Source: Flavobacteriaceae bacterium
GTDB lineage: Bacteria; Bacteroidota; Bacteroidia; Flavobacteriales; Flavobacteriaceae
Direction of reading: 5' to 3'
NCBI GenBank assembly: GCA_028277085.1
Contig: JANQHL010000194.1
Location: 1 to 48,639, forward strand
Length of the DNA: 48,639 bases
Shown here: one piece after another, positions 1-8,724 of the stretch
Numbering within the stretch: position 1 is the stretch's first letter
Layout: every line of letters starts with the position of its first letter
Notes under the pieces: model-generated
The model's database searches: none
Told to the model about the DNA's origin: nothing
What the model saw: the letters and a program-made list of their open reading frames with translations, nothing else
Made by a program: the position numbers and the translations under genes

Positions 1-1
1 A

Positions 2-499
2 TTTGACGGGTTTTTATCCGTTTTAAACATTGATATGAAAAATGATCTGCCACAATACCTTTCTACACAACCCAAAAATAAGGAGGCCATTGGTATGCAA
101 ACCGTGGAAGATGTGGTGAATTTCAATCTGCAGGACAGCCTGGTGCGGATTCCGTATGGGCAAGCGCGTTTTGACGGTATCCTTGCCGATACCACTTCGG
201 CTGAAGGATTGCTGGAAATAAAGCAACGCTTGAAAACCAACGGGAGAGCCTATTTTAACTCCCCAATGGCAGAGCATCGGTTGGATGCGGTAATTTCTAT
301 TAATAATTATGATGCCGGAGTGGCTGCAGTGGCAGAATATCCTGCGTTAACAGTACCCATGGGCTACCGGGAAAGCGGTGAACCAGTAAATCTCACCTTT
401 ATCGCCAAACAGTTTCAGGAGGGGAAGCTATATCAATTGGGTACCGCTTTCGAAAATCTAACCAAGGCGAGAAAAATTCCTGAAGGGTACCAGGACTAA
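2..499 (+). CDS. Amidase family protein, C-terminal part (5' end outside window)
   Basis: The reading frame is open from base 2 to a TAA at 497-499, so this is the last ~165 residues of a longer protein. The ATG at 35 is internal. Segments such as LDAVISINNY, AVAEYPALTVPMGY and FIAKQFQEGKLYQLGTAFE match the C-terminal end of amidase-signature (GatA-like) hydrolases, where this part closes over the Ser-Ser-Lys active site. The catalytic triad itself is upstream of the window, so activity cannot be judged. Family members hydrolyse amide bonds; the substrate is unknown. It ends 42 bases before rimO, which has its own promoter-like box. Family assignment is fairly sure, exact function is not. Confidence 0.8.
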   Translation, partial: FDGFLSVLNIDMKNDLPQYLSTQPKNKEAIGMQTVEDVVNFNLQDSLVRIPYGQARFDGILADTTSAEGLLEIKQRLKTNGRAYFNSPMAEHRLDAVISINNYDAGVAAVAEYPALTVPMGYRESGEPVNLTFIAKQFQEGKLYQLGTAFENLTKARKIPEGYQD

Positions 500-513
500 C
501 GCCAGGACTTTCG

Positions 514-521
514 TATTTTTG
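514..521 (+). promoter_or_regulatory. Bacteroidota-type -7 promoter box for rimO
   Basis: TATTTTTG matches the TAnnTTTG -7 consensus of the Bacteroidota primary sigma factor and lies 20 bases before the rimO start. No clear TTG -33 element is seen at the usual distance, so this is a partial match. Confidence 0.5.
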
Positions 522-541
522 CCCTCCATTTTAAGCGAGGT

Positions 542-1876
542 ATGCGCACGAAGTCGTTAAAAAGGAATAGGATCAATGTGGTCACCCTCGGGTGCAGCAA
601 AAATGTTTACGACTCCGAGGTGTTAATGGGACAATTAAAGGCCAGCAACAAGGAGGTGGTGCATGAAGAAGATGGGAATGTAGTGGTCATTAATACCTGC
701 GGATTTATAGCTAATGCGAAAGAAGAAAGTGTCAATACCATTCTGGAGTATGTACAAAAGAAAGAAGCTGGAGAAGTAGACAAGGTATTTGTCACCGGTT
801 GTTTGAGCGAGCGCTACAAACCGGATTTGGAACTGGAAATACCAAATGTAGATCAGTATTTCGGTACCAGTGACCTTCCTAACCTACTAAAGGCACTGGG
901 GGCAGATTATAAGCACGAACTGCTAGGCGAGCGTTTAACAACCACCCCAAAGAATTATGCTTACTTGAAAATTGCAGAAGGCTGTGATAGGCCCTGCTCG
1001 TTTTGTGCCATTCCACTAATGCGGGGCAAGCACAAAAGCAAACCCATGGAAGATTTAGTTGTTGAAGCTACTAGTTTGGCAGCAAATGGGGTAAAAGAGT
1101 TGATCCTAATTGCCCAGGATTTGACCTATTATGGTTTAGACCTGTATAAAAAACGCAATCTGGCCGATCTGTTACGGCAATTGGCGAAGGTAGAAGGTAT
1201 CGAATGGATCCGATTACACTATGCCTTTCCTACGGGCTTTCCCATGGATGTGTTGGAGGTAATGCGAACGGAGCCTAAGATTTGTAATTATATCGACATC
1301 CCTTTACAACATATTGCAGATCCTGTTTTAAAGAGCATGCGCAGGGGTACGACCAAAGTAAAAACCACCCGATTGCTTCAGGATTTTAGAAATGCCGTTC
1401 CGGAAATGGCCATTCGAACCACACTGATTGTAGGGTATCCCGGAGAAACGGAAGAAGATTTTGAAACACTGAAGGAATGGGTCAAAGCCATGCGTTTCGA
1501 ACGACTGGGATGCTTTACCTATAGCCATGAAGAAAATACTCATGCGTATTCTTTATCGGATGATGTCCCTGAAGCAGTGAAACAGCAACGCGCAAATGCG
1601 ATCATGGAGATCCAGGCGCAGATATCCTGGGAGCTAAATCAAGAAAAAATAGGGAAAACCTTCCAATGCATTATTGACCGTAAAGAAGGGAATTACTTTG
1701 TTGGCCGTACGGAATTTGATTCTCCGGACGTGGACAATGAGGTATTGGTAGATGCTGCAAAATATTATCTCAAAATTGGGTATTTTACGCAAATCACCAT
1801 CACGGAAGCGTCAGATTTTGATCTCTACGGAGCGCCCTCCCTGCTTCATGAATCAGCCAATGTAGCGGGCAAATAA
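542..1876 (+). CDS. rimO: Ribosomal protein S12 (aspartate-C3)-methylthiotransferase RimO
   Basis: This 444-residue protein is a radical-SAM methylthiotransferase that adds a methylthio group to an aspartate of ribosomal protein S12. The N-terminal domain (about 10-135) carries three cysteines for the auxiliary [4Fe-4S] cluster (C18, C53, C87). The radical-SAM CxxxCxxC motif is CDRPCSFC (C148, C152, C155). The C-terminal ~65 residues fit a TRAM domain. The motifs ITLGC-type start, NTCGFI and the CDRPCSFCAIP context are typical of RimO rather than of the tRNA enzyme MiaB. Length matches the family. It is transcribed alone, with a 156-base gap before the next gene. Confidence 0.95.
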   Translation: MRTKSLKRNRINVVTLGCSKNVYDSEVLMGQLKASNKEVVHEEDGNVVVINTCGFIANAKEESVNTILEYVQKKEAGEVDKVFVTGCLSERYKPDLELEIPNVDQYFGTSDLPNLLKALGADYKHELLGERLTTTPKNYAYLKIAEGCDRPCSFCAIPLMRGKHKSKPMEDLVVEATSLAANGVKELILIAQDLTYYGLDLYKKRNLADLLRQLAKVEGIEWIRLHYAFPTGFPMDVLEVMRTEPKICNYIDIPLQHIADPVLKSMRRGTTKVKTTRLLQDFRNAVPEMAIRTTLIVGYPGETEEDFETLKEWVKAMRFERLGCFTYSHEENTHAYSLSDDVPEAVKQQRANAIMEIQAQISWELNQEKIGKTFQCIIDRKEGNYFVGRTEFDSPDVDNEVLVDAAKYYLKIGYFTQITITEASDFDLYGAPSLLHESANVAGK

Positions 1877-2032
1877 CCCGGATCGCTCTCATAAGAAACC
1901 CTACTTTCTAACAATAATCATTTTTAAATGTCTTTTTGTGACCTATCTTTAACCTTGGGCTTTGAGGTTAGCTGACGTTTACCTAGTCTCAACGGCCTAT
2001 CTTTATCTTCAAGTTAGTGTAAACGATTTTCA

Positions 2033-2515
2033 ATGAATCAAAATCAAAACAAAGTAACTATTGTTGTCACTCTTCTTCGCGTTCTGATCGGGTGGCATTT
2101 TTTGTATGAAGGCATCCTAAAAATGTACAATCCGGATTGGACGTCCTATGGATACCTTGCATCGGCACAAGGACCTTTAAAGTCGATTTTCTCGGCTTTG
2201 GCGAATGATAGTATAATCTCTTGGGTAGATACCTTAAATGTGGCCGCGCTGGTTATTGTTGGGATAACGCTTATTTTGGGCGTTTTTGAACGGATCGGCG
2301 CTATTGTGGGGGTTGGTTTGTTAGCGATGTATTATTTATCGCACCCTCCTTTTCCCGGGCTAACCCAATTGAATGTAGAAGGAAATTATTGGTTTGTGAA
2401 CAAAAATTTGATTGAGCTTGTAGCATTGTTAGTGGTATACTACATACCCACCGGGCAAAAGTTTGGCCTTGGCGCTTTTAGAAAACAAAAACTTGCAAAA
2501 ACGGATGTATCATGA
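2033..2515 (+). CDS. DoxX family membrane protein
   Basis: This is a 160-residue protein with about four hydrophobic segments (roughly 8-25, 65-85, 90-108 and 128-145), as in the DoxX family. The early motif LIGWHFLYEGILKMYNP is characteristic of DoxX proteins of Bacteroidota. DoxX members are inner-membrane proteins linked to quinone or redox functions in some archaea, but the role here is unknown. The stop codon overlaps the start of the following Gfo/Idh/MocA gene (ATGA), so the two are probably translationally coupled. That coupling hints at a shared redox or membrane-side role, which is inference. Confidence 0.85.
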   Translation: MNQNQNKVTIVVTLLRVLIGWHFLYEGILKMYNPDWTSYGYLASAQGPLKSIFSALANDSIISWVDTLNVAALVIVGITLILGVFERIGAIVGVGLLAMYYLSHPPFPGLTQLNVEGNYWFVNKNLIELVALLVVYYIPTGQKFGLGAFRKQKLAKTDVS

Positions 2516-4128
2516 AATGGACAAGAAGGGATCTATTAAAAGGACTGGGTGGATTGCCCATTTTGGGAGCGGTATGGTGGGCTGGCGCGGCTTCCACTGT
2601 AGGAAAGCGAAAAGAGCGCACTGAAATATTGGAGCAGCTCAATATTACGCCTTCATTACCCTCGGCGGTGCCTGGTATTTCAGGGGACCCTATACGGGTG
2701 GGTATTATCGGCTTTGGTATCCGCGGGGAGCAACTTTGTCGTTCGTTGGGATTTGCAACCAAAGAGTGGATTGCCGATATGGAGCTTGAGGTCCAGGAAA
2801 ATCCAAATAACAAAGGGTTAGAAGACTTCCTGAAACAGGAAAAGCTGAATGTACAACTGGCAGGCGTGTGTGATATTTTTGATGTTAGGGCAGAGAAGGC
2901 ATTGAATTCGTTTTCTACTTCAGAGAACAAGATCAAGCGATATGCTACCTACAAAGAAATGATCCATAGCGGTGATATCGATGCAGTTGTAATTGCTACC
3001 CCGGATCATTGGCACGCCCCAATGGCTATTGAGGCCCTCAACAACAACGTCCATGTGTATATAGAGAAGCCAATGACACATACTATTGCGGAGACCTATC
3101 ATTTACGAGATGCAGCCCATAAATCGATGGCTGTTTTAGCTGTAGGGCACCAACACCGGCAAACACTTAGTTTTAGAACGGCAAAAGACATTGTAGATAA
3201 GGGTACCTTAGGGCACATTTCACTTATTCAGACGAATACCAACAGAAATAGCGATAATGGGGCCTGGAATTACGAAATACATGAAAAGGCTAATGAACAA
3301 ACCATTGATTGGGCGCAGTTTTTGGGAACTGCTCCGGAAATTCCGTTCAATAAGAATCATTTTTTCAGATGGCGTAAATGGTGGGCTTACGGATCAGGGC
3401 TTTCGGGAGACTTATTGACACACGATTATGATCGGTTGAACTGCGTGCTTAATATGGGGATTCCGGAATCGGTAATGGCTTCGGGAGGGGTGTATACACA
3501 TAACGATGGAAGAAATGTCCCCGATGTATTACAGGTAAATATGGAATTTCCAAATTTCAACACAGGCAGTAGTCAACAACCTGGGAAAGAACGCGGAATG
3601 ACATTTTGTTACAGCGCTACCCTTGGTAATGGATTTAGCAGGCCTACGATTTTGATGGGGCATGACGCCACCATGGAATTGGGGAATAGGTTGACCATAT
3701 GGCCCGATGGTGGCTCCACGCGATATATGGATATGCTTGAGAGCGAAAAAATGAACCCACGAGTGCCAATATATCAATATGATCCTGCATCAAATTCACC
3801 GGACGCCGTATCATCTGCTACTTCGCAATATTTTGCAGATAAGGGCTTGATGTGGACCTACATTGATGGAAAGCGGGTTGATGCTACTTTCCTGCATATG
3901 CGGGAATGGCTAAGTGTTATTCGTAATGGCGGTACGGTAAGCTGTGGGATACAAGAAGGATTTGAAGAAGCCATAGCTGCTCATATGGCGGGCCTTTCCT
4001 GGAAATTAGGACGCAGGATAGAATGGGACCCTGAATTGCAAATCATAAAACCGATCGAAGGGATTGATCTGGATGAGGTCCTACTTTCAAACGAAATGGT
4101 AACGGCAGACTTTATTATGGTCTCCTAA
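2512..4128 (+). CDS. Tat-exported Gfo/Idh/MocA family oxidoreductase
   Basis: This 538-residue protein belongs to the NAD(P)-dependent Gfo/Idh/MocA sugar oxidoreductase family. A twin-arginine signal (TRRDLLKGLGG, residues 4-14) and a hydrophobic stretch indicate export by Tat with bound cofactor, as known for glucose-fructose oxidoreductase. The Rossmann motif GFGIRG is at 67-72, and the EKPMTHT motif carries the catalytic-type lysine. The domain later holds HDYDRLN, a typical family segment. At 538 residues it is longer than the usual 350-450, partly from an insertion at about 82-112. It overlaps the DoxX gene by 4 bases. The gene converges with the anti-sigma gene, leaving only 6 bases between them. 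Substrate unknown. Confidence 0.88.
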   Translation: MKWTRRDLLKGLGGLPILGAVWWAGAASTVGKRKERTEILEQLNITPSLPSAVPGISGDPIRVGIIGFGIRGEQLCRSLGFATKEWIADMELEVQENPNNKGLEDFLKQEKLNVQLAGVCDIFDVRAEKALNSFSTSENKIKRYATYKEMIHSGDIDAVVIATPDHWHAPMAIEALNNNVHVYIEKPMTHTIAETYHLRDAAHKSMAVLAVGHQHRQTLSFRTAKDIVDKGTLGHISLIQTNTNRNSDNGAWNYEIHEKANEQTIDWAQFLGTAPEIPFNKNHFFRWRKWWAYGSGLSGDLLTHDYDRLNCVLNMGIPESVMASGGVYTHNDGRNVPDVLQVNMEFPNFNTGSSQQPGKERGMTFCYSATLGNGFSRPTILMGHDATMELGNRLTIWPDGGSTRYMDMLESEKMNPRVPIYQYDPASNSPDAVSSATSQYFADKGLMWTYIDGKRVDATFLHMREWLSVIRNGGTVSCGIQEGFEEAIAAHMAGLSWKLGRRIEWDPELQIIKPIEGIDLDEVLLSNEMVTADFIMVS

Positions 4129-4134
4129 GCAAGG

Positions 4135-4893
4135 TTATAGCAAGGTCACGGCAGAAATCAACCGCTCTACCGTTGGGTGATCGTTACCCCCAGCGGGTTC
4201 AATGGTAATGTTGAGGGATTCCGCATGATCAATATATTTTAAGGTAACCAGGTCCTTGTCGGTAGGCAGTAATCCCATATTGATCATTTCGCCTTCCACA
4301 TCGCTCCACATCTGGTAGGTTTGATCGTCCGGTAAGGGCTGCAGCCCTTTTGGATTAACAACTACCAAACGGTTGGCATGGTTCACGTAAGCTACTGCCC
4401 TGGAGTTGGGCGTTATGTTATTACCTTTTAATACAAAAGGGATAGTATTAGGGTGGTTAATAATTTGCAACCTGCTATTGGTAAGCTTATAATTTTCTTC
4501 CAGTACTTCTAAACGATCTTGTAATACTGTGGACTGATTTTGTATAAAATCCAATTTGTCCTGTGCGGTTTGCCATTTTGTATACATCCAAAGGCTACTC
4601 AATAAAAACAAAGCTGCAAAACTAGCAGCAATCCATAGCGAGCTTGAAGGCAAGGAGCGTACCTTGGTAGGCTCCATACGCGCAATTAATGCCGATTTTA
4701 TTGCAGCGGGAGGCGCTATGGCGTTTTCGAAAGCCATTTTTTCAAAGTCTTCCTCTAGAAGCTGAAGGTGCTGTCTTAATTCTTTGTCATTGGCAAGGGC
4801 AATTTCTATCGCTTTCGTTTCCTCAGAGGAGAGTTCCTCCAGGAGATATTTCTCTAGCAACCCTTGCTCCATTATGTCCTTCCTGTCCATCAT
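4135..4893 (-). CDS. Anti-sigma factor, RskA-like (single membrane span)
   Basis: This 252-residue protein has an N-terminal cytoplasmic domain with the ZAS-like start MEQGLLEKYLLEELSSEE. One membrane span follows at about 86-107, then a coiled-coil-like stretch (about 108-145), then an extracytoplasmic C-terminal domain of RskA type. The ending segments with QTYQMWSDVEGEMINMG and ESLNITIEPAGG are characteristic of anti-sigma-K-type C-terminal domains. It is encoded directly downstream of an ECF sigma gene with a 4-base ATGA overlap, the usual arrangement for a sigma factor and its membrane-bound inhibitor. No obvious zinc-binding HxxxCxxC is present. The trigger is unknown. Confidence 0.88.
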   Translation of the reverse strand: MMDRKDIMEQGLLEKYLLEELSSEETKAIEIALANDKELRQHLQLLEEDFEKMAFENAIAPPAAIKSALIARMEPTKVRSLPSSSLWIAASFAALFLLSSLWMYTKWQTAQDKLDFIQNQSTVLQDRLEVLEENYKLTNSRLQIINHPNTIPFVLKGNNITPNSRAVAYVNHANRLVVVNPKGLQPLPDDQTYQMWSDVEGEMINMGLLPTDKDLVTLKYIDHAESLNITIEPAGGNDHPTVERLISAVTLL

Positions 4894-5456
4894 ACAACAA
4901 TTTCAAATAACCACCAGATCAACAAAAAATCACTTTTATAACTTTCCCGCAGCAACTGTAAGGCTTGCCGAATATAACTCTTAAAGGTACCCAAAGGAAC
5001 CCCCATTTCCTCATTGGCTTCCCGATGAGTATACCCTCTGAAATACACCAGGGATAACGCCTCTTGATGATGCGGTTCCAATTTCTTGATTGCGCCGTTG
5101 AGTGTATTTAGATCAATATCGGTTGTTGCAGTTGTGTCTTTATCTTTAAGTACACCTAAATCCTCGGTTTGGATGAGCATATCCGATTTTCTTAAAGCAT
5201 TTAAGGTGGTGTTTTTCGCAATTCGATAGGCCCAGGTGTAAAATCGGCCCTTATCACTATCATATCCCTCGATATTCTCCCAAATCTTTATAAACGTTTC
5301 CTGCAACAAATCTTCTGCAAGGGCCTGATTGCGGCAAATCCTTAAAATAATCCCGAAAAGTGCGCCGGAATACTTATCGTACAACGTGTACAACGCATCT
5401 TTTTCTTTGTTCCTGATACGGTGGATAACAGCAGCGTCTTCTTGGTGATGGGACAT
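4890..5456 (-). CDS. ECF-type RNA polymerase sigma factor
   Basis: This 188-residue sigma-70 family protein shows region 2 (ALAEDLLQETFIKIWENI, then GRFYTWAYRIAKN) and region 4 (LSLVYFRGYTHREANEEMGVP, a helix-turn-helix). There is no region 3, as in ECF factors. It is co-transcribed with the RskA-like anti-sigma gene that follows. Divergently, 124 bases away, lies a secreted fasciclin-domain protein, a plausible regulon member. Just upstream of the start the sequence TATCTTTA resembles a -7 box. The ECF family is certain; the signal is unknown. Confidence 0.93.
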   Translation of the reverse strand: MSHHQEDAAVIHRIRNKEKDALYTLYDKYSGALFGIILRICRNQALAEDLLQETFIKIWENIEGYDSDKGRFYTWAYRIAKNTTLNALRKSDMLIQTEDLGVLKDKDTTATTDIDLNTLNGAIKKLEPHHQEALSLVYFRGYTHREANEEMGVPLGTFKSYIRQALQLLRESYKSDFLLIWWLFEIVV

Positions 5457-5580
5457 AGGTGGTGTTAAAGATATGATAAAATTGGATTTCGCTCATCCAC
5501 TGCGATTATCGCGGTGTATTTACGAACAGAAGCGCGCAAATAGATTAGAAATAAACTTTAAAACAATTAAACAGAAAAAA

Positions 5581-6099
5581 ATGAAAAAATTAGTTTTTAT
5601 CCTTTCAACCATTGCATTGATTGCTATTACTCAAAGGTCTCAAGCCCAAAAAGGCCAGGACATTGTAGATATTGCAGTTTCCGTTGATGATTTCTCCACT
5701 TTGGTAACTGCCCTGAAAGCGGCAGATTTGGTAGATGCCCTTAAAGGAGATGGTCCTTTTACTGTATTCGCTCCGGTGAATGCTGGCTTTGCCAAAATTG
5801 ATTCCAACACGTTGAATGCATTGTTGCAACCTGAAAATAAAGAGAAATTGGCTGCAATATTGACATACCATGTAGTATCAGGCAAAATAGCCGCTACGGA
5901 TGTAGCTGCTGCATTGGAAAATGGTAATGGTAAAGCAGAACTAACCACATTAAATGGGGGTAAAGTTACCGCAGTAAGCAAAGACGGTGGTATTTATTTA
6001 AAGGATGCTAATGGCAATTACAGCAAGATTGCCAAAACAGATGTGATGGCTTCCAATGGTGTTATCCACATCATTGAAGATGTAGTGATGCCCAAATAG
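5581..6099 (+). CDS. Secreted fasciclin (FAS1) domain protein
   Basis: The start was placed at the ATG at 5581 because it gives a clean signal peptide (MKKLVFILSTIALIAIT, cleavage near SQAQ at about residue 23). An upstream in-frame ATG at 5473 would add 36 unlikely residues. The 172-residue product is almost entirely one FAS1 domain: the H1 motif TVFAPVNAGF and the H2-like YHVVSGKIAATDV / GVIHIIEDVVMPK ending are visible. FAS1 proteins mediate adhesion or binding at the cell surface. It faces an ECF sigma/anti-sigma operon, suggesting control by that pair (inference). A strong hairpin follows at 6212-6237. Confidence 0.93.
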   Translation: MKKLVFILSTIALIAITQRSQAQKGQDIVDIAVSVDDFSTLVTALKAADLVDALKGDGPFTVFAPVNAGFAKIDSNTLNALLQPENKEKLAAILTYHVVSGKIAATDVAAALENGNGKAELTTLNGGKVTAVSKDGGIYLKDANGNYSKIAKTDVMASNGVIHIIEDVVMPK

Positions 6100-6211
6100 A
6101 AGATGAACGCATTCGAGATATTAGTGCCCAGCACATTGGTTATAATTTTAAACGGTTAGGGACAAGTACGCCTGGTAAACTAAGTGTTCGTTGAGTTGTG
6201 TAGATGCATAT

Positions 6212-6238
6212 AAAGCACCGCTAATTAGTGGTGCTTTT
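6212..6238. terminator. Hairpin terminator shared by convergent genes
   Basis: An 11-pair stem (AAAGCACCGCT with AGTGGTGCTTT, one G-T pair) closes an AATT loop and is followed by TTTT. Because the arms are also flanked by A residues on the other side, it can act for the fasciclin gene and for the opposite-strand SRPBCC gene, whose stop codon it touches. Confidence 0.75.
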
Positions 6239-6749
6239 ACATATTCACAAATTCATATCCTGCCAAAGGAATGTTGGTAAGATCAAATTCCGTTTCATTA
6301 AGAAGTATTCCATGCTCTACATAGGCTTTAAGGTTTGCTAACCAAAAAGTCCACCCATTACTACAGCCGTGATGGATATTAAGCTTGCTTTCTTCATCTA
6401 AGGGAATGCCGTGTTGTTTGAGAACGACCAATGTAACTTTCCCTGCATCTTCCAGGCTTACGGCAACTTTACTGTTGGTAAAGCTAATTTCTAAAAAATC
6501 ACTACCATTGGCCTGAAGTACCTCACCCTTCTCCTGACCTTCCCAATTGTGCCATTCCCAGGTGTAGGTATCTCCTGCTTGAACCAGATCGTTTGGCTGG
6601 CGCACCGAGTTCTTAATATCCTTGTAGATGGCTTTCCGCAAAAACCAGGAGGTAATGCCTTTTGAAGTGGCCCAATACCGGTACAGTTCGCTCACCGGGG
6701 CGTTGATGTAGATCTTTTTTGTGAATTGGTCAAAACGTAGTGCATTCAT
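6237..6749 (-). CDS. SRPBCC/AHSA1-like protein
   Basis: This 170-residue protein looks like the Bet v1-fold START/AHSA1 family. It starts with FTKKIYINAPVSELYRYWATSKGITSWF, a typical AHSA1 opening where a short domain reads solvent-facing surfaces around a ligand cavity. It ends GWTFWLANLKAYVEHG, also typical of the family. No enzyme function can be given. It is the last gene of a four-gene operon on this strand and overlaps the preceding serine-hydrolase gene by 4 bases (ATGA). Confidence 0.85.
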   Translation of the reverse strand: MNALRFDQFTKKIYINAPVSELYRYWATSKGITSWFLRKAIYKDIKNSVRQPNDLVQAGDTYTWEWHNWEGQEKGEVLQANGSDFLEISFTNSKVAVSLEDAGKVTLVVLKQHGIPLDEESKLNIHHGCSNGWTFWLANLKAYVEHGILLNETEFDLTNIPLAGYEFVNM

Positions 6750-7882
6750 GGCTTTCTTTTCAATTCATACTCATAAATTTCACGACCCAATTGCGCTAAA
6801 AAAGGAATTCCGATCTGGTCATATTCATAATGGTCATCGTTAAAAATTTCATCAGCATTCACCAGTATAGTACCGGTAAGCAAAAATTCTACTTGATTTT
6901 GGCTATCCTTAATATAAGCGCAATCGGTTAAGGTGCCATAGGCGTAGCCTACTTTATTGTAAATGTTGACATACTCTGGAATAGGAGCTTCCGTATCTCC
7001 GTAGATAAAAAACTTACCGTAGCTATCAAAATACGCTTCCCTATCGTAACCCGCCTCGTAGGGGAGAGTGGCCATAGCCTTTAGCAAAAACTCATGCTGT
7101 TCTTCAGATAAATGAAATCGCTCATCTTCTGAGAATTCCTCGGGGAAAACAATGCGCTTTAGTAAAGCGTGTTGTGCGGCTATGGGATAGTAGTTTTTTA
7201 GTCTAAAATCAAAAGGTTCCTGATACAGGGAATCATTGGCGTAAAAGCCTTTTCCTTTTGTAATGCCCTTAAACTGTAAGGGTTGTGGAGGGCCGGATAT
7301 AATAGGATGGGATAATACCGTACTACTGTCGTTTTTGTACAGTATCAAGGGTTTTGTGGTTACATCGTCTGCATCGGAAGTAGATAGTCTATGCGAAATT
7401 CGTATGGGGGCAACCCCTTTTGCCCGCATCCTTTCATTGAGTTCATCAAATCCTAAGAATTCGATCATGCGGTTGTTGGCGTTATTATCACTTACTGCAA
7501 AAACCTCTAGAATTGCTTGCTCAAAATTAGTTTCTACGGAATCTCCCTCAACATAGAATCTGGTTTTCCTGTTCAACGTATCAAGGGTATTCAATTTTTC
7601 CAAAGTGGCGACCGCGGCAGGAAATTTAACAGTGCTTGCAGGGTAGAAATAACGATCACTATCCACCTGAAAATCAAAATCCGTAAACCGAATACTATCT
7701 GCATATCGATCTATTTGAGTGTATCGGATTTGTACCTCGTAAGTATCAGGATGGTCCAGCACCAGTCGTATGATGGTGTCTTTGGAAGCCAAGGCTGCTT
7801 CAAGGGCATCTGTTGCCTTAGGGGCATTGGAGCAGGAAAGGCCTATGACCCCTAAAAAGAAAATACAAGATCGTTTTAACAT
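6746..7882 (-). CDS. Beta-lactamase-fold serine hydrolase, probable lipoprotein
   Basis: This 378-residue protein has an N-terminal signal ending at a cysteine (C17, in GLSCSNAP), suggesting a lipoprotein, although the lipobox is not perfect. The class A beta-lactamase/DD-peptidase signature residues are visible: SxxK as STVK (S83-K86) in YPASTVKFPAAV, SDN at 131-133, and a KxG-like KVG near the C-terminus (YNKVGYAYGTLTD). It probably cleaves an ester or amide bond in the periplasm; whether the substrate is a beta-lactam, a peptidoglycan peptide or something else is open. It is longer than typical beta-lactamases (about 290). It sits in an operon between a small unknown protein and an SRPBCC protein. 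Confidence 0.85.
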   Translation of the reverse strand: MLKRSCIFFLGVIGLSCSNAPKATDALEAALASKDTIIRLVLDHPDTYEVQIRYTQIDRYADSIRFTDFDFQVDSDRYFYPASTVKFPAAVATLEKLNTLDTLNRKTRFYVEGDSVETNFEQAILEVFAVSDNNANNRMIEFLGFDELNERMRAKGVAPIRISHRLSTSDADDVTTKPLILYKNDSSTVLSHPIISGPPQPLQFKGITKGKGFYANDSLYQEPFDFRLKNYYPIAAQHALLKRIVFPEEFSEDERFHLSEEQHEFLLKAMATLPYEAGYDREAYFDSYGKFFIYGDTEAPIPEYVNIYNKVGYAYGTLTDCAYIKDSQNQVEFLLTGTILVNADEIFNDDHYEYDQIGIPFLAQLGREIYEYELKRKP

Positions 7883-7891
7883 GTGTTATTC

Positions 7892-8152
7892 TTAGGAATC
7901 CTCCAAATACACTTCACCCCGTTGAGGTTTAAGATCATCCCTAACCTGTGGAAGCTCAAACTCGGCAACCACCAAAAACGCCAAACTATGAAAATCGGTT
8001 ATCTTTTGATGTCCCACCAAATCATATTTCAATTCTTCATTGAAAATATACTCTTGAAGGTGCTTGGCATAGTGTTCCGCAGTTTTCTCCGCCGCAGGAC
8101 CTTTAAAATCCCAAATAAGTTTAATTTTTCTGTCGAGTAGAGATGTTTTCAT
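7892..8152 (-). CDS. Small protein of unknown function
   Basis: An 86-residue product starting MKTSLLDRKIKLIWDFKG. A longer frame from 8212 would run into the upstream gene; the ATG at 8152, one base after the stop of the SRPBCC gene, is the better start. It has no signal peptide or membrane span and is rich in charged residues (KTAEHYAKHLQEYIF). I do not recognise the family. Tight spacing on both sides (1 and 9 bases) supports real translation as part of the operon. Confidence 0.7.
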   Translation of the reverse strand: MKTSLLDRKIKLIWDFKGPAAEKTAEHYAKHLQEYIFNEELKYDLVGHQKITDFHSLAFLVVAEFELPQVRDDLKPQRGEVYLEDS

Positions 8153-8153
8153 A

Positions 8154-8609
8154 TTAGTTGGTTTCTGCAACGGAAATTCCTTTTTCCGCAAAGTTTTTAA
8201 AATCCTCGGCATATTTTCGAGATTGCTTTTTGAAGGCCCCTGGCATCAAGAAGGCCATTAGCTTCATGCCGAATCCATCAAACTGGAATTCGCTTTCCGA
8301 TATCCAACGCGTTTTTCCATCCTCTTCCTTAAAATAGTTCTTTTGAATGTTGTGCACTCCCTTGGTATCATAAGTGGTATGCAGTTCTTCGGGCATATTT
8401 CTTTTAATGATGGTTTCTACCATTTCCATTTCCCGTTTTCCCATCTTAAATCGCATATTCATCCGGGCACCTTCCTGACCCGGTTCTCCGGAGATTGCCT
8501 CATGACTTAACAAGCCCCGCATCCAGTGTTTCATGTTATCCGGATTGTCTAATTTTTCTATAAAAGCGTCACGTGGAAGGTCGATGACAATTTCCGTAGT
8601 GTATTTCAT
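8154..8609 (-). CDS. SRPBCC family protein
   Basis: This 151-residue protein opens with MKYTTEIVIDLPRDAFIEKLDNPDNMKHW, the classic first strand and helix of the START/polyketide-cyclase-like fold. It ends with a long amphipathic helix (QSRKYAEDFKNFAEKG) that would close the cavity. Ligand and role are unknown. It is the first gene of the four-gene operon 8609-6237. Confidence 0.85.
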   Translation of the reverse strand: MKYTTEIVIDLPRDAFIEKLDNPDNMKHWMRGLLSHEAISGEPGQEGARMNMRFKMGKREMEMVETIIKRNMPEELHTTYDTKGVHNIQKNYFKEEDGKTRWISESEFQFDGFGMKLMAFLMPGAFKKQSRKYAEDFKNFAEKGISVAETN

Positions 8610-8690
8610 TTTAGCTGGTTTTGGTATAGTTTTTACTAAGATATTGATTTACAGCGTACACTAAAAATCTGTTAATGCACCAAGTGCGAC

Positions 8691-8720
8691 TTGTAGCGCT
8701 TTAAGGAATTGTTATTTTTG
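8691..8720 (+). promoter_or_regulatory. Bacteroidota promoter upstream of the PPIase operon
   Basis: TTG at 8691-8693 and TATTTTTG at 8713-8720 are separated by exactly 19 bases, the classic -33/-7 layout. The predicted start of transcription falls at about 8724-8726, on top of the ATG at 8725, so the transcript may be almost leaderless. Confidence 0.7.
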
Positions 8721-8724
8721 CGCA

